DNA of 64,000 bases from an uncultured Kiloniellaceae bacterium (GTDB lineage: Bacteria > Pseudomonadota > Alphaproteobacteria > Kiloniellales > Kiloniellaceae). Every line of letters begins with the position of its first letter. The first letter of the stretch is position 1. Positions 34,950 through 43,266 of the stretch are shown in pieces. The notes under the pieces are model-generated. The model saw only the letters and a list, made by a program, of their open reading frames with translations. It ran no database searches and was not told the DNA's origin. The position numbers and the translations under genes are program-made. The stretch is from NCBI GenBank assembly GCA_947493695.1, contig CANLSF010000008.1:1-64000 (forward strand), given 5' to 3'.

Positions 34950-34997
34950 GAGGCTGATTCACGCCTTTCACGGAAACCGTGAAAAGCGATCAGACTC
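34950..34997 (-). repeat. Fifth copy of the hairpin repeat, directly after the slipin stop
   Basis: On the minus strand the unit reads GAGTCTGATCG, a CTTTTCACGG/CCGTGAAAGG stem, then CGTGAATCAGCCTC. It has the same GAG-x-CTGAT-CG...CG-TGA-ATCAG-x-CTC frame as the tandem copies at 19029. The inner stem of 12 bp (including the CG) is unrelated in sequence but fully paired. Confidence 0.8.
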
Positions 34998-36118
34998 TAA
35001 CGCGGCCGGATCCGCACCAGATCGTCCAGCACGCCATCCATGCCGTTACCGACGATGACGTTACCGACCTTCTCGGACACCTTCTCAAGCGCCTCGAGCT
35101 CCTTCAGCCGCAGCAGGATGGGGTTGTCCTCCATCAGCTTTGCGGTGTTCAGAAGCGACCGCGTTGCCGCAGTCTCCTCGCGCCGCTTGATGACGTTGGC
35201 CTGTGCGGTCTTCTCCGCCTCGATGACCCGGTTCATCAGCTCCCGCACGTCTCCGGGCAGGATGATATCCTTCACACCGACGGAGGGGACCTCGAGGCCC
35301 GCGTCGCCGAGCTTGGGCAGCAGCAAATCCGCCACCGCCGCGTTGATGCCCAGCTTGTCGCCAAGCACCTCTTCGAGCGTCCGGGTGCCGATCACCTGCC
35401 GCAGAGCAAACTGGAGCTCCTTGTACAGGAAGTCCTTCAGGTCCGCGGTCAGCGCAACAGCCTTAAGCGGGTCAGCGACCCGGTAGACAGCCGTCACGTT
35501 GGCCCGCAGGCCGATCCGGTCTTTGGTCAGCACCTCCTGACCGGTGACCTCCAGGCTCTGCAGCCGCAGGTCAAAGGTCACGACATCGATGCGCCGCAGC
35601 GCCTTCACGAAGGCATAGCGGCCCGGCGTGAGCTGCTTTTGCAGCACGCCATCGACGTAGAGCAATCCGACGTGATCGGAGACCACCTCGGCAACGGCCA
35701 CCAACTCCCGCGCTCCCAGCCGCACCAGGGGTGCAACCAGCCGCTCGGGCAGCTCGATGTCGTTTGCCGCGTCCAGGACGTCGATGGCCATGTTCCGCAG
35801 CGCCTTGGCGTAGAAGGCTACACTGCGCGGCGCAACCAGCCCCGCCAGCTTGCCGTCGGCGGCGACCAGGCCCATCTCGTCATCGCCCATGTCGGCGACG
35901 AGGAAGCGGTCCTCAACCACCGTGCGGTGGGTCAGGTACAACGCTGCCAGCGCGGGTTCCTTCACGGGCATGGCCCGCAGGTCCAGCTTGATCACCTCGA
36001 TCTTGCCCCGTCCCCGTAGGAAGCGGTGCACGCCGGGTTCCAGCACCCGCTCAAACGCCCGGTTCCGATACAGGAGACCGAGCTCGTAGTCCGCAATTTT
36101 CTCGGTCTTGTAAACCAT
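34997..36118 (-). CDS. Slipin / SPFH (band 7) domain protein
   Basis: The product has 373 residues. It shows an SPFH core in the second half: LRLQSLEVTGQEVLTKDRIGLRANVTAVYRV, LYKELQFALRQVIGTRTLEEVL, GLEVPSVGVKDIILPGDVRELMNRVIEAEKTAQANVIKRREETAATRSLLNTAKLM distributed over consecutive segments. There is no N-terminal membrane helix, unlike many slipins, so it is probably peripheral or soluble. Slipins of this type occur in RtcB-type RNA-repair operons. Here no rtcA, rtcB or rtcR is present, but two tRNA-like sequences lie upstream on the same strand. The start ATG 36118 has AAAGGAC upstream. Confidence 0.88.
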   Translation of the reverse strand: MVYKTEKIADYELGLLYRNRAFERVLEPGVHRFLRGRGKIEVIKLDLRAMPVKEPALAALYLTHRTVVEDRFLVADMGDDEMGLVAADGKLAGLVAPRSVAFYAKALRNMAIDVLDAANDIELPERLVAPLVRLGARELVAVAEVVSDHVGLLYVDGVLQKQLTPGRYAFVKALRRIDVVTFDLRLQSLEVTGQEVLTKDRIGLRANVTAVYRVADPLKAVALTADLKDFLYKELQFALRQVIGTRTLEEVLGDKLGINAAVADLLLPKLGDAGLEVPSVGVKDIILPGDVRELMNRVIEAEKTAQANVIKRREETAATRSLLNTAKLMEDNPILLRLKELEALEKVSEKVGNVIVGNGMDGVLDDLVRIRPR

Positions 36119-36369
36119 CGAACTTGTCCTTTCTCTTCTTTCTTTTCTTCTTGTTTTTTCCCCTCGCGAGGGACCGGAACCGAAGAAAGTTCCTATAAAA
36201 TATAAGGGCCTGTTTAGAGCCAGGTTGTTGTCGTGGCGGGAACACATAGTTCCAGCGGGCAGGAGCAGACGGCGCGATGTGGCAGGTCCCACACAAGACG
36301 TCTGCGACGCCCCCGCTGGGGCTAAGCGACCCGTCGCGGCAATAGCCTGGTTCTATACAGGTCCTCGAA
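36119..36369 (-). other. Leader region between the candidate RNA and the slipin gene
   Basis: No gene is seen. It contains an A/G-rich purine tract on the coding strand just before the slipin start (36120-36160) and a CCCTCGCGAGGG palindrome at 36164-36175. The same core, CTCGCGAGGG, recurs at 36968-36977. Confidence 0.4.
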
Positions 36370-36652
36370 AAGGAATACCGGAAGAGCCCCGGCTTTGGGC
36401 TCTGGACGGCCCCGACGTTCTCCCTCCGTCACCTGAGCAGACCCCCGGGGTGCCGGTCGCCGCCGAGCTTCCTCCCGAGGGACAAAGCTGCAGCGGCGGC
36501 ACGGCGTGCCGGGGCCCTTTTCAGGCAACGTTGGAGCACGTGGAGAGGCCGCACGAAGCAACCCGTCACCTGGCGTTGTTCCTGGCGCGCGCTCTGACCG
36601 AAGTCAGTGGCACGCGCGTCCGAACAGCGCCTGGCGCTCTTCCGGTATCCTT
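36370..36652 (-). ncRNA. Candidate structured RNA upstream of the slipin gene
   Basis: The ends are inverted copies: 36370-36387 (AAGGAATACCGGAAGAGC) and 36636-36652 (GCTCTTCCGGTATCCTT), pairing 17 of 18. Inside, on the minus strand, are CTGAC-TTCG-GTCAG (a UUCG tetraloop stem at about 36597-36610) flanked by CGCGCG arms, and GCCGCCG...CGGCGGC with inner AGCTT/AAGCT (36459-36500). There are also local hairpins AGCGCC/GGCGCT and GAGCCC/GGGCTC. No coding frame fits. Function is unknown. Confidence 0.45.
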
Positions 36653-36682
36653 CGTTTCTGATCAGCTTGGAAGGCTGAGTGA

Positions 36683-36747
36683 GATGGAGGGACTCGAACC
36701 CTCTACCGCTAGATTATAAGTCTAGTGCTCTACCAATGAGCTACATC
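36683..36747 (-). ncRNA. tRNA-like sequence 2 (UAU anticodon loop, truncated acceptor)
   Basis: The D arm (GCTC/GAGC), anticodon arm CTAGA-CTTATAA-TCTAG and T arm GAGGG-TTCGAGT-CCCTC are intact. The acceptor stem has only four pairs (GATG/CATC); the outer three positions mismatch and run into the neighbour's CCA. No CCA is encoded. It cannot be a normal tRNA-Ile and is either a decayed or a specialised tRNA-like RNA. Confidence 0.7.
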
Positions 36748-36748
36748 G

Positions 36749-36823
36749 TGGTGCCAGACACGGGGATCGAACCCGCGACCTCCGGATTAATGTCCGGCGC
36801 TCTACCAATTGAGCTAGTCTGGC
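36749..36823 (-). ncRNA. tRNA-like sequence 1 (Asn-like, six-base anticodon loop, encoded CCA)
   Basis: It has a perfect 7-bp acceptor GCCAGAC/GTCTGGC, D arm GCTC/GAGC, T arm GCGGG-TTCGATC-CCCGT, and an encoded ACCA end. The anticodon stem CCGGA/TCCGG encloses only CATTAA, six bases rather than seven, and U33 is missing. Outside the loop it resembles tRNA-Asn. It is followed within one base by tRNA-like sequence 2. Decoding is not expected. Confidence 0.75.
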
Positions 36824-36832
36824 CAACCAAGT

Positions 36833-37571
36833 ACTTAATGCTCGATACACGCACAGCATATTACCAATACCGAGCGCGCCGGCCGGGCTTTTGAACCCGA
36901 ACCATAGAGCGGTTTGTTACCGGCGTTTGCCGGTAAAAAATACCAAACGAATGAAGGCTCCTGATCCTCTCGCGAGGGATACTTCTCGTGGTCGTTTATG
37001 TCTGTAAATGTTTCATCATCGTCCTGCCTCCGTTGCTTTGTTTAAGCCGGGGCGGGACACGCGCAGAACGCGGGTCTAGACCCCGGTTGTTGTGGCCCAG
37101 TTCGCTGGGCATAAACTGAATTCCCGTATCATCAGCGGGCTTTCTCTTGCGCGTTGAAGCGAATTGCCTTTAGCAAAACGCTGTGACCGACCGCGTTATT
37201 GCGACCGGGAGGCAGGGTATAATCCGGAAGCGGTTCGAAAATCAACCGTGAATTGGGTGCGGCCTGCAAAAAGACTGATTGGAAAAGCCTGCGCGCGTGA
37301 TGCGTGTGAAATATTGCGTAAGGGGCGAGACAGAGTGACGCTTGATTGCGCGAAGCAGATAGGACGACGTGAGCGAAAAAAGAATCGGCCAAGCGACGAA
37401 AGAACAACCCAGCCGCTCCGACAGCGAAATAAATCCCCAGGATAAAGAGCCTCACGCTCCAATAAAATTAGCAATCAGTAAGGGAATAACTTTTACACAA
37501 ACTATTTGAGCGGGAATTTTGGAACTGAGATCATAGCAACCATCGGTAATCTTTGTTTATAGGAGACGAAA
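36833..37571. other. Gene-poor region with several small hairpins
   Basis: No convincing gene is seen; frames at 37132-37455 (minus) and 37164-37445 (plus) overlap each other and lack family resemblance. Hairpins include TTACCGGC/GCCGGTAA (36918-36937), GGGTCTAGACCC (37072-37083) and GCCCAG-TTCG-CTGGGC (37095-37110). A weak T-arm-like piece, CGGG-TTCAAAAG-CCCG, lies at about 36884-36899 on the minus strand, upstream of the tRNA-like pair. Confidence 0.4.
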
Positions 37572-38186
37572 ATGGTTTTTAAGATCTGCACCTCTGCTCT
37601 TATGAGGTTGGCGCTTGCCGGAACTTTAGCTTTCGGTCTCGTGCCCTCCGAGGCCCGCGCAACCGCGATCCTGGACGTCGTTGACGGTCAGCTCTTGGGG
37701 GCGCGTAATCTCGATGTGGATGGCGCACTCTACGATGTGACCTTTGTCGAAGGCTCCTGTTTTACGCTCTTTGACGAATGTGACGAGGCCTCGGATTTTC
37801 CGATCAACGATGAAGCGACGGCCCGCGCGGCAGGGCAGGCCCTGCTGGATCAGGTTTTTATCGATAGTGTCTTTGGCGAGTTCGATTCAGATCCATCACT
37901 CACAGGCGTCTGCAATTTGCCTGATGGCTGCCAGTTGATCATTCCCTTCTCGGTCGACCGTAATCTGGTAAGCTGGATTTTGTCGGTCAACGGACCGGAT
38001 GAGTCTCTGGATAATCTCTTCGACGGCACGATTCCTAAACGGAACGATACCAGTGAAGCGCCATTTGCCGCATATGCGTTTTTCTCACGCACCAGTACCT
38101 CGATTCCGGAACCTTCTACGCTCCTCCTTTTCGGGCTGGGCTTAGTTGGTCTGGGGCTTACCAGCCGGCGTCGCCGTCTGGTGTAG
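37572..38186 (+). CDS. PEP-CTERM sorting domain protein
   Basis: The 204-residue secreted protein has a signal peptide (LALAGTLAFGLVPSEARA) and a classical PEP-CTERM tail: IPEPSTLLLFGLGLVGLGL followed by SRRRR. The central region (DVTFVEGSCFTLFDECDEASDF) has cysteines and no assigned domain. An exosortase elsewhere would process it. Unlike the PEP-CTERM gene at 5957, I find no good sigma-54 box upstream. The ribosome site AGGAGACG precedes the ATG. Confidence 0.88.
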   Translation: MVFKICTSALMRLALAGTLAFGLVPSEARATAILDVVDGQLLGARNLDVDGALYDVTFVEGSCFTLFDECDEASDFPINDEATARAAGQALLDQVFIDSVFGEFDSDPSLTGVCNLPDGCQLIIPFSVDRNLVSWILSVNGPDESLDNLFDGTIPKRNDTSEAPFAAYAFFSRTSTSIPEPSTLLLFGLGLVGLGLTSRRRRLV

Positions 38187-38198
38187 TCGGATCAAACG

Positions 38199-38221
38199 GG
38201 GACCGTCCTTGCGGCGGTCCC
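38199..38221 (+). terminator. Terminator-like hairpin
   Basis: GGGACCG and CGGCGGTCCC pair with one bulged base around a short loop, 12 bp after the PEP-CTERM stop. There is no T-run. Confidence 0.5.
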
Positions 38222-38311
38222 GCGGTCCGTTGTTGGTAGCGCAGAGTGCTTCCAGGAGCCCGACGAGGATCAGCGTGACATAAGCTTACTCTGATCAATA
38301 GACTGTGGTCG

Positions 38312-39502
38312 ATGAACACACCCCTTTCTGCATCCCCCTCACGTGAGCTGATCCTCCAGGCGCTGATTCTTTCGGTCGGTGCTGCTGTTGCGCTTGGCTT
38401 TTCGCGTTTCAGCTACGCCCTGCTGCTGCCCGCCATGCGCACGACACTGGATTGGAGCTACGCGGAAGCGGGAAGCCTCAATACCGCCAATGCTCTGGGT
38501 TACCTGATTGGTACCTTGACGACCGCGCGCTTGGTGAAACGCATGGGGATCGGGCGGTGTTTCTGGGTTTCCCTGCTGCTGACCGGAGCGGCTTTATTCA
38601 CCACGGGCTTGACCGAAAACTATACTGCTCTGCTGTTCTTTCGCCTGCTGAACGGCATAACCTGCGCCTTCACCTTCATATCGGGCGCGACCCTGGCGTC
38701 GCATCTGGCCAAGGACGGCCATGGCGGTCTGGTGCTCGGGCTCTATTTCGGGGGTGTGGGCACCGGCATCTTTCTCTCGGGTCTCGGATTGCCGCAGGCT
38801 ATGGCGTATGACGCCGGGCTCTGGCCCTATCCCTGGCTGGCGATGGGGGTGCTCACTTTTATCGCGGTTTTCCTGGCGCGACCCGTTGCGCTCAAGGTGC
38901 CCACCGCCGGCGTCCAGACCAGCGGCGCGGCGCCCTGGCGTTTCCCCATCCAGCTCTGGCCGTCGCTGCTTGCCTACTTCCTTTTCGGTCTGGGTTACAT
39001 CAGCTACATGACCTTCATTGTCGCCTATCTGCGCTCCGGAGCTGTCTCGACCTGGGTCATAAGCCTTTTCTGGCTGCTGCTTGGGATCAGTGTTTTTGCA
39101 TCGGCATTCGTGTGGCAGGGTTTGCTCGATAAGGCCCGCGCCGCGGGTTACGCCCTGGCCAGCGTCCTGGCGGTGGTCGCGTTGGGAACGGCGCTGCCTT
39201 TGCTCTCCACCTCGCTTCCTGTCGTATTGGTTTCGGGCATACTGTTCGGCGGCGCGTTCCTGACCGTGGTAACTGCAGTCACTAACATTGCCCGCTGCGC
39301 CCTTCCGGCGCATGCCTGGGCCAGCGGAATCGCGTTGTTCACGCTGCTGTTTTCAATCGGGCAGACGATCGGCCCGATGGTTGCGGGCGTCTTGGCCGAC
39401 CAGTCGAATTCCTTCACCTCCGGCTTTGCCCTGTCGGTCAGCTGTCTGGTCGTGGCCGCCGTTCTGGCGCTTCTACAAAGGGCGCAGGACGACCCGCACT
39501 GA
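38312..39502 (+). CDS. MFS transporter, YbfB/YjiJ-like
   Basis: The 396-residue protein has about 12 transmembrane helices. The opening VALGFSRFSYALLLPAMRTTLDWSYAEAGSLNTANALGYLIG is characteristic of the YbfB family when read as consecutive helix 1 and 2. RLVKRMGIGR matches the MFS loop 2-3 motif. The substrate is unknown. The gene follows a short intergenic gap and appears monocistronic. No regulator is adjacent. Confidence 0.88.
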   Translation: MNTPLSASPSRELILQALILSVGAAVALGFSRFSYALLLPAMRTTLDWSYAEAGSLNTANALGYLIGTLTTARLVKRMGIGRCFWVSLLLTGAALFTTGLTENYTALLFFRLLNGITCAFTFISGATLASHLAKDGHGGLVLGLYFGGVGTGIFLSGLGLPQAMAYDAGLWPYPWLAMGVLTFIAVFLARPVALKVPTAGVQTSGAAPWRFPIQLWPSLLAYFLFGLGYISYMTFIVAYLRSGAVSTWVISLFWLLLGISVFASAFVWQGLLDKARAAGYALASVLAVVALGTALPLLSTSLPVVLVSGILFGGAFLTVVTAVTNIARCALPAHAWASGIALFTLLFSIGQTIGPMVAGVLADQSNSFTSGFALSVSCLVVAAVLALLQRAQDDPH

Positions 39503-39664
39503 GACCACAAAACCCTATCTCTCTCCCGCTGGCTTGCCCACAGAGATGAACACAGTCGCCGGATTCGGGGACGGCCTCTGCAATCGACCGCTCAAGCCTA
39601 TCCGCCCGCGACTTTCGATACCCCCAGTCTCCGCCCGGCGACTAAGACATACCTGAAACATTTC

Positions 39665-40171
39665 TTAAGGTGATGGTTGCCAATGCTCAGCGATGTTTTC
39701 CATGGAGCGCAGGGCCTGATCCAGTTCGGCTCCCAGTTCGGTCAGGCCATAAGTCACTTCCGGTGGGATCGTCGGTTCGTAATGGCGAAAGACGATGCCC
39801 TCGGCTTCCAGCATGCGCAGACGGTCGGTCATAACCTTTGAGGAGATACCCTCGACCCGCCGCCGCAGTTCTCCGTGCCGGGTGGGACCGTTGTTGCTGA
39901 GCACCCAGAGGATGTGCGGCGTCCATTCGCCCGACATCAGGCGGAAGACGATATCGAGCTGACAGCCTTTCGAGATGGCTGAGCCGGAGGCTTCACCCGC
40001 GGCTGAGCCGCTGGTTTTATCCGCTGACTTGCGCTGGGTTGTGCCGGAATTCGCGGCTTTGCGTTTGCCCGCTGTTGCGTTTGCCGCTTTGCTCGCTTTT
40101 TTGCCCTCGTCCTTGCGCGGTTTTTTGTCAGAGTTTCCCACTTTAGGCACCTTTGGTTCCCTGGTTACCAA
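39665..40171 (-). CDS. HxlR-family regulator with Lys/Ala-rich N-terminal extension
   Basis: The HxlR winged helix occupies about residues 69-168, with CQLDIVFRLMSGEWTPHILWVL, GELRRRVEGISSKVMTDRLRMLEAEGIV and the terminal YGLTELG. About 65 preceding residues are lysine-, alanine- and serine-rich and probably disordered. The start may be TTG 40171 or GTG 40150. It is divergent from an isochorismatase-family gene. HxlR proteins commonly sense electrophiles or quinones and control the neighbouring gene. Confidence 0.88.
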   Translation of the reverse strand: MVTREPKVPKVGNSDKKPRKDEGKKASKAANATAGKRKAANSGTTQRKSADKTSGSAAGEASGSAISKGCQLDIVFRLMSGEWTPHILWVLSNNGPTRHGELRRRVEGISSKVMTDRLRMLEAEGIVFRHYEPTIPPEVTYGLTELGAELDQALRSMENIAEHWQPSP

Positions 40172-40197
40172 AACGTGCCTACTTTACAGTGGTAACC
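40163..40197. promoter_or_regulatory. GGTTACC-N21-GGTAACC inverted repeat, possible HxlR operator
   Basis: Perfect 7-bp inverted arms lie in the divergent spacer. The left arm overlaps the TTG start option of the HxlR gene, which fits autoregulation and argues for the downstream GTG start. Confidence 0.5.
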
Positions 40198-40304
40198 ACT
40201 GAAACAACAATCCTTTGTAACAAGACTGCTTTCGGAGTGGATCGGATATCACCGGACCTCTTCCGGCAACGCGGGGCTCTATAATCCAAACAGAGGACAC
40301 AGCT

Positions 40305-41003
40305 GTGCTGACCAAACCAGAACTCCTAACGCCCGAGAATTGCCAGGTTATTTTCATCGACCAACAGCCGCAGATGGCTTTCGGCGTACAGTCAATCGAC
40401 CGTCAGGTCTTGAAGAACAACGTGGTCGCACTCGCCAGATCCGCCCGGCTTTTTGAGGTGCCCACCACGATCACCACGGTCGAAACCGACAGCTTCTCCG
40501 GACATACCTTTCCCGAACTTCTCGCGGTCTTTCCCGAAGCGCCTTTACTGGAACGTACCTCGATGAATTCCTGGGACGATCAGAAGGTTCGCGATGCCCT
40601 GGCCAAAAACGGGCGCAAGAAGCTTGTCGTCTCCGGCCTCTGGACCGAGGTCTGCAACAACATGTTCGCCTTCTCCGCTATGGCGGGCGGCGATTACGAG
40701 ATCTACATGGTGGCCGACGCCTCGGGCGGGACCACGCAGGAGGCCCACGATCATGCCATGCAGCGCATGATCCAGGCCGGCGTCGTTCCGATGACCTGGC
40801 AGCAGGTTCTGTTGGAATGGCAGCGGGACTGGGCCCGGCGCGAGCACTATGATGCAGTGATGGATATCGTGCGCGAGCATTCGGGCGCTTACGGCATGGG
40901 TGTCGACTACGCCTATACTCTTGTTCACGGGGCAGAGGAACGTATCCCTCACGGGCCGCGTCTGGCCCCGGTCGCAGCCAATGAGGGAGAGGCGGCGGTG
41001 TAG
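40305..41003 (+). CDS. Isochorismatase-family hydrolase (YcaC-like)
   Basis: The 232-residue cytosolic enzyme has the cysteine-hydrolase fold: FIDQQPQMAFGV with D19, LLERTSMNSWDD where R84 replaces the usual lysine, and VVSGLWTEVCNNM with catalytic C117. HAMQRMIQAGVVPMTW is typical of YcaC-like proteins. The YcaC substrate is not settled. GTG 40305 is preceded by AGAGGA. Likely controlled by the divergent HxlR protein. Confidence 0.88.
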   Translation: MLTKPELLTPENCQVIFIDQQPQMAFGVQSIDRQVLKNNVVALARSARLFEVPTTITTVETDSFSGHTFPELLAVFPEAPLLERTSMNSWDDQKVRDALAKNGRKKLVVSGLWTEVCNNMFAFSAMAGGDYEIYMVADASGGTTQEAHDHAMQRMIQAGVVPMTWQQVLLEWQRDWARREHYDAVMDIVREHSGAYGMGVDYAYTLVHGAEERIPHGPRLAPVAANEGEAAV

Positions 41004-41202
41004 GGCCGGATTGCCCCGGACGTCGCGACAGGGTTTGCACGGATGGCGCAGATCTCAATCTGAAGATTAGCGGCCTCGGGACAGATACCCTTTTGAAGGC
41101 GTCATCCCGAGGCCGCGACCCCGGAGCCGCCACGCCGGGGGTGTTAACTCAGATTGTTTCCGGCGCAAAGGTTTCAGGCCGGAGGTCTCGGGCCGAAGGC
41201 CT

Positions 41203-41727
41203 TTACCCTGAAGCCTCGCTGGCCTTGCTGCTCCGCAGAAGGCGACCGAATTCCCGGATCAGGGTTGCGCTCGAGTTGTTGCCGACCAGCACGTTACGCC
41301 TGCGTCCCTCGCCATCGAAGAGGATCAGCGTGACATGACCCACGCCATGTTCATTGGCGAAGTCGCGGCCGTCGTCGCTGCGGATGTTTGCGACCAGATA
41401 CTGAAGCTCCCCGTCGTCAAACTCCGCCAGGGCATCGCGGGCTTCGCCCTGTAGTTCCACACAGCGGGGGCAATTGGGGTCATGGATCTGAACGATGGTC
41501 GGCATGCCGTTGCCAAGTTTCGTGAGGTCCAGTTCCGCGATCGTCGCACTGACATGGCTGATCGCGTAGACACCGCCGGCCAGCACAACGGCTCCTAATA
41601 TGCCCCATTCCCCAAATCGCCGCATGGCCTCGCGCCGATTGCTTTTCTTTGGTGCATTCCCACCGCCGTTGGTGGACGAGGGTTTCTGGCTCCCGGCTGG
41701 TTTATTCTTGATTTTCTTTCGTTTCAT
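41203..41727 (-). CDS. Membrane-anchored thioredoxin-like protein with CPRC motif
   Basis: The 174-residue product has a basic, disordered N terminus (KRKKIKNK), one transmembrane helix at about 42-58 (GILGAVVLAGGVYAISHV) and a thioredoxin-like domain outside. The active-site motif is DPNCPRCVELQ (C86, C89). A cis-proline-like turn follows in HGVGHVTLILFDGEG. It is probably a periplasm-facing thiol-disulfide protein, but its partner is unknown. A longer frame to 41892 is less plausible than ATG 41727. Confidence 0.7.
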   Translation of the reverse strand: MKRKKIKNKPAGSQKPSSTNGGGNAPKKSNRREAMRRFGEWGILGAVVLAGGVYAISHVSATIAELDLTKLGNGMPTIVQIHDPNCPRCVELQGEARDALAEFDDGELQYLVANIRSDDGRDFANEHGVGHVTLILFDGEGRRRNVLVGNNSSATLIREFGRLLRSSKASEASG

Positions 41728-41998
41728 CGCTTTTCGCAGCTTCTCTTGTTGAAGATTCCCGTCTTCGCGGTCCGGGCATTGCCGATCCGGTCTGAGACAG
41801 ATCCACATCACCCCACTTGCTATAACGAGGCGCAGGGAAAAAAGTTCGCGGGAATTGCGTTTTTTTATTTTTGACTCTGGGGGTGCAGGCAAGTTTCGCG
41901 TTCACCAAGGGCGGAAAAGCCCTGGAAATGCCGGGTTTCAGGGCTCAGCGCCGAGTGCTCTGCCAAACTCGCGAGATCCCACGATCCGCTTGCTGCGG

Positions 41999-42220
41999 TC
42001 AGTCCCGAGGCCCGTTTCTCTGGCCGTCGGCCTCTTGTTGCTTCTTTTTGGAATTCCCGATGCCCGCCCCAATAATCAGGCCGAATGTCAGGCCCAGCGC
42101 CAGACCCATGCCGCTATCGCCAATGGCGGCCCCGAGCGCAAGGCCGATGGCCATTCCTACGGCCAGACCCATGCCGGTGTAGTACGTCACCGGATTCTCT
42201 TTACGTTCCTGATCACTCAT
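41999..42220 (-). CDS. Small glycine-zipper membrane protein
   Basis: The 73-residue protein has two hydrophobic helices built from glycine-spaced repeats (GMGLAVGMAIGLALGAAIG and GMGLALGLTFGLIIGAGIG) and a charged C terminus. Such repeats are typical of small membrane proteins of unknown function. ATG 42220 is used; the frame continues to 42271. Confidence 0.65.
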   Translation of the reverse strand: MSDQERKENPVTYYTGMGLAVGMAIGLALGAAIGDSGMGLALGLTFGLIIGAGIGNSKKKQQEADGQRNGPRD

Positions 42221-42542
42221 GACTGCGTTCCATGTGGCATTTGTACATAGGTAGGCGTGAATAATTTTCAACTCACGGTATTTCGTGCAAGAGGAAAAGG
42301 GGAAGCCTGTTTCGCCGAAAGTTCCAGCAGCGGTCTTGGTTCAGGCGCAAAATAGATCCCCACAGATGGCCTGTCGTGCTTATGAATCTTCTCTAGAAGC
42401 GGTTCAGACCTATTGCTTCGCCGTCTATTTCGCCTTTGACCACATCGGCCGAAGCCTTTGATTTGATCAATGCCGTCAGTGCGCGCTGTCACAGGCCTTT
42501 GACTTTCCCGCCCGGACATGCGCCCGATGGCGGTGGGTAGGA

Positions 42543-43151
42543 ATGAAAGGAAGGAACGACGGCGTGAGCGAAGACAGGAAGGATTTACCGCGCGGAATAG
42601 AGTGGCAGCCCGGCCAGACAGATGAAGCATGGGAGAAAGAGATTACGGCCTTCCTGGAGGCAAGTGAAGAGCTCAGACCCAAAACGCCACGGGTGATCGA
42701 AACCCATGCGACATGCAGCAGTTGGCAAAGGAAGCCCTTCGAGGAGACTGTTGAGATTCGCTACGAGGACCGTTTCTCGCCGGAAGAATTCGAGAAGCTC
42801 AAAAAGGGACTGATCCCGGCGGCAATGGAAGACAAATGGTTCATCTACTTTGAGGGGGATCAGCTTTTCCTGCATCGAAGCTGGACCGGAAGCGGGGTCT
42901 ATAGGGTGATCTTAAAGCAAGAAGAAGATGGGGGTGGAGAGGTTCTTTCCGCTCACTACGCGGCGGAATTTCGCGAAGAGTCCGAGCTGGAATATGGCGT
43001 CGCGCTTTTGGCTTTTCTGATCGGTAATCTGCTCCTTGATCGTGGTCTTCCTTTCCCCAAGCCTGCGGGCGTAACAGAACCCGCACTGGGTGTGTTTCAG
43101 CACGGAATGACCGGAACAGGCTATCCTGAGGAAACACCTGGCAAAGAATGA
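42543..43151 (+). CDS. Uncharacterised cytosolic protein with FHRSWTG-like motif
   Basis: The 202-residue product has a compact central region DKWFIYFEGDQLFLHRSWTG followed by YRVILKQEEDGGG and a C-terminal LLAFLIGNLLLDRGLPFP. This pattern recurs in many bacterial hypothetical proteins, but I know no function. GTG 42564 with GGAAGGA upstream is an alternative start. It lies 115 bp before the interrupted gene at 43267. Confidence 0.72.
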   Translation: MKGRNDGVSEDRKDLPRGIEWQPGQTDEAWEKEITAFLEASEELRPKTPRVIETHATCSSWQRKPFEETVEIRYEDRFSPEEFEKLKKGLIPAAMEDKWFIYFEGDQLFLHRSWTGSGVYRVILKQEEDGGGEVLSAHYAAEFREESELEYGVALLAFLIGNLLLDRGLPFPKPAGVTEPALGVFQHGMTGTGYPEETPGKE

Positions 43152-43266
43152 AAATGCGAGTGATCGCGCGACGTACCAAACAGGTATGGCCCGGCAATTG
43201 CGTCACAGCATATGGCCGAGGGGCATCGGGAAGAAGGACCCGTGAAGAGGAGAGGTTGGACCGCCG

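Noticed and set aside
36225-36719. Plus-strand open frame over the tRNA-like/leader region
   Set aside because: It is antisense to the structured region and has no ribosome site or family features.
37132-37455. Opposing small frames at 37132-37455 and 37164-37445
   Set aside because: They overlap on opposite strands and neither has a ribosome site or recognised family.
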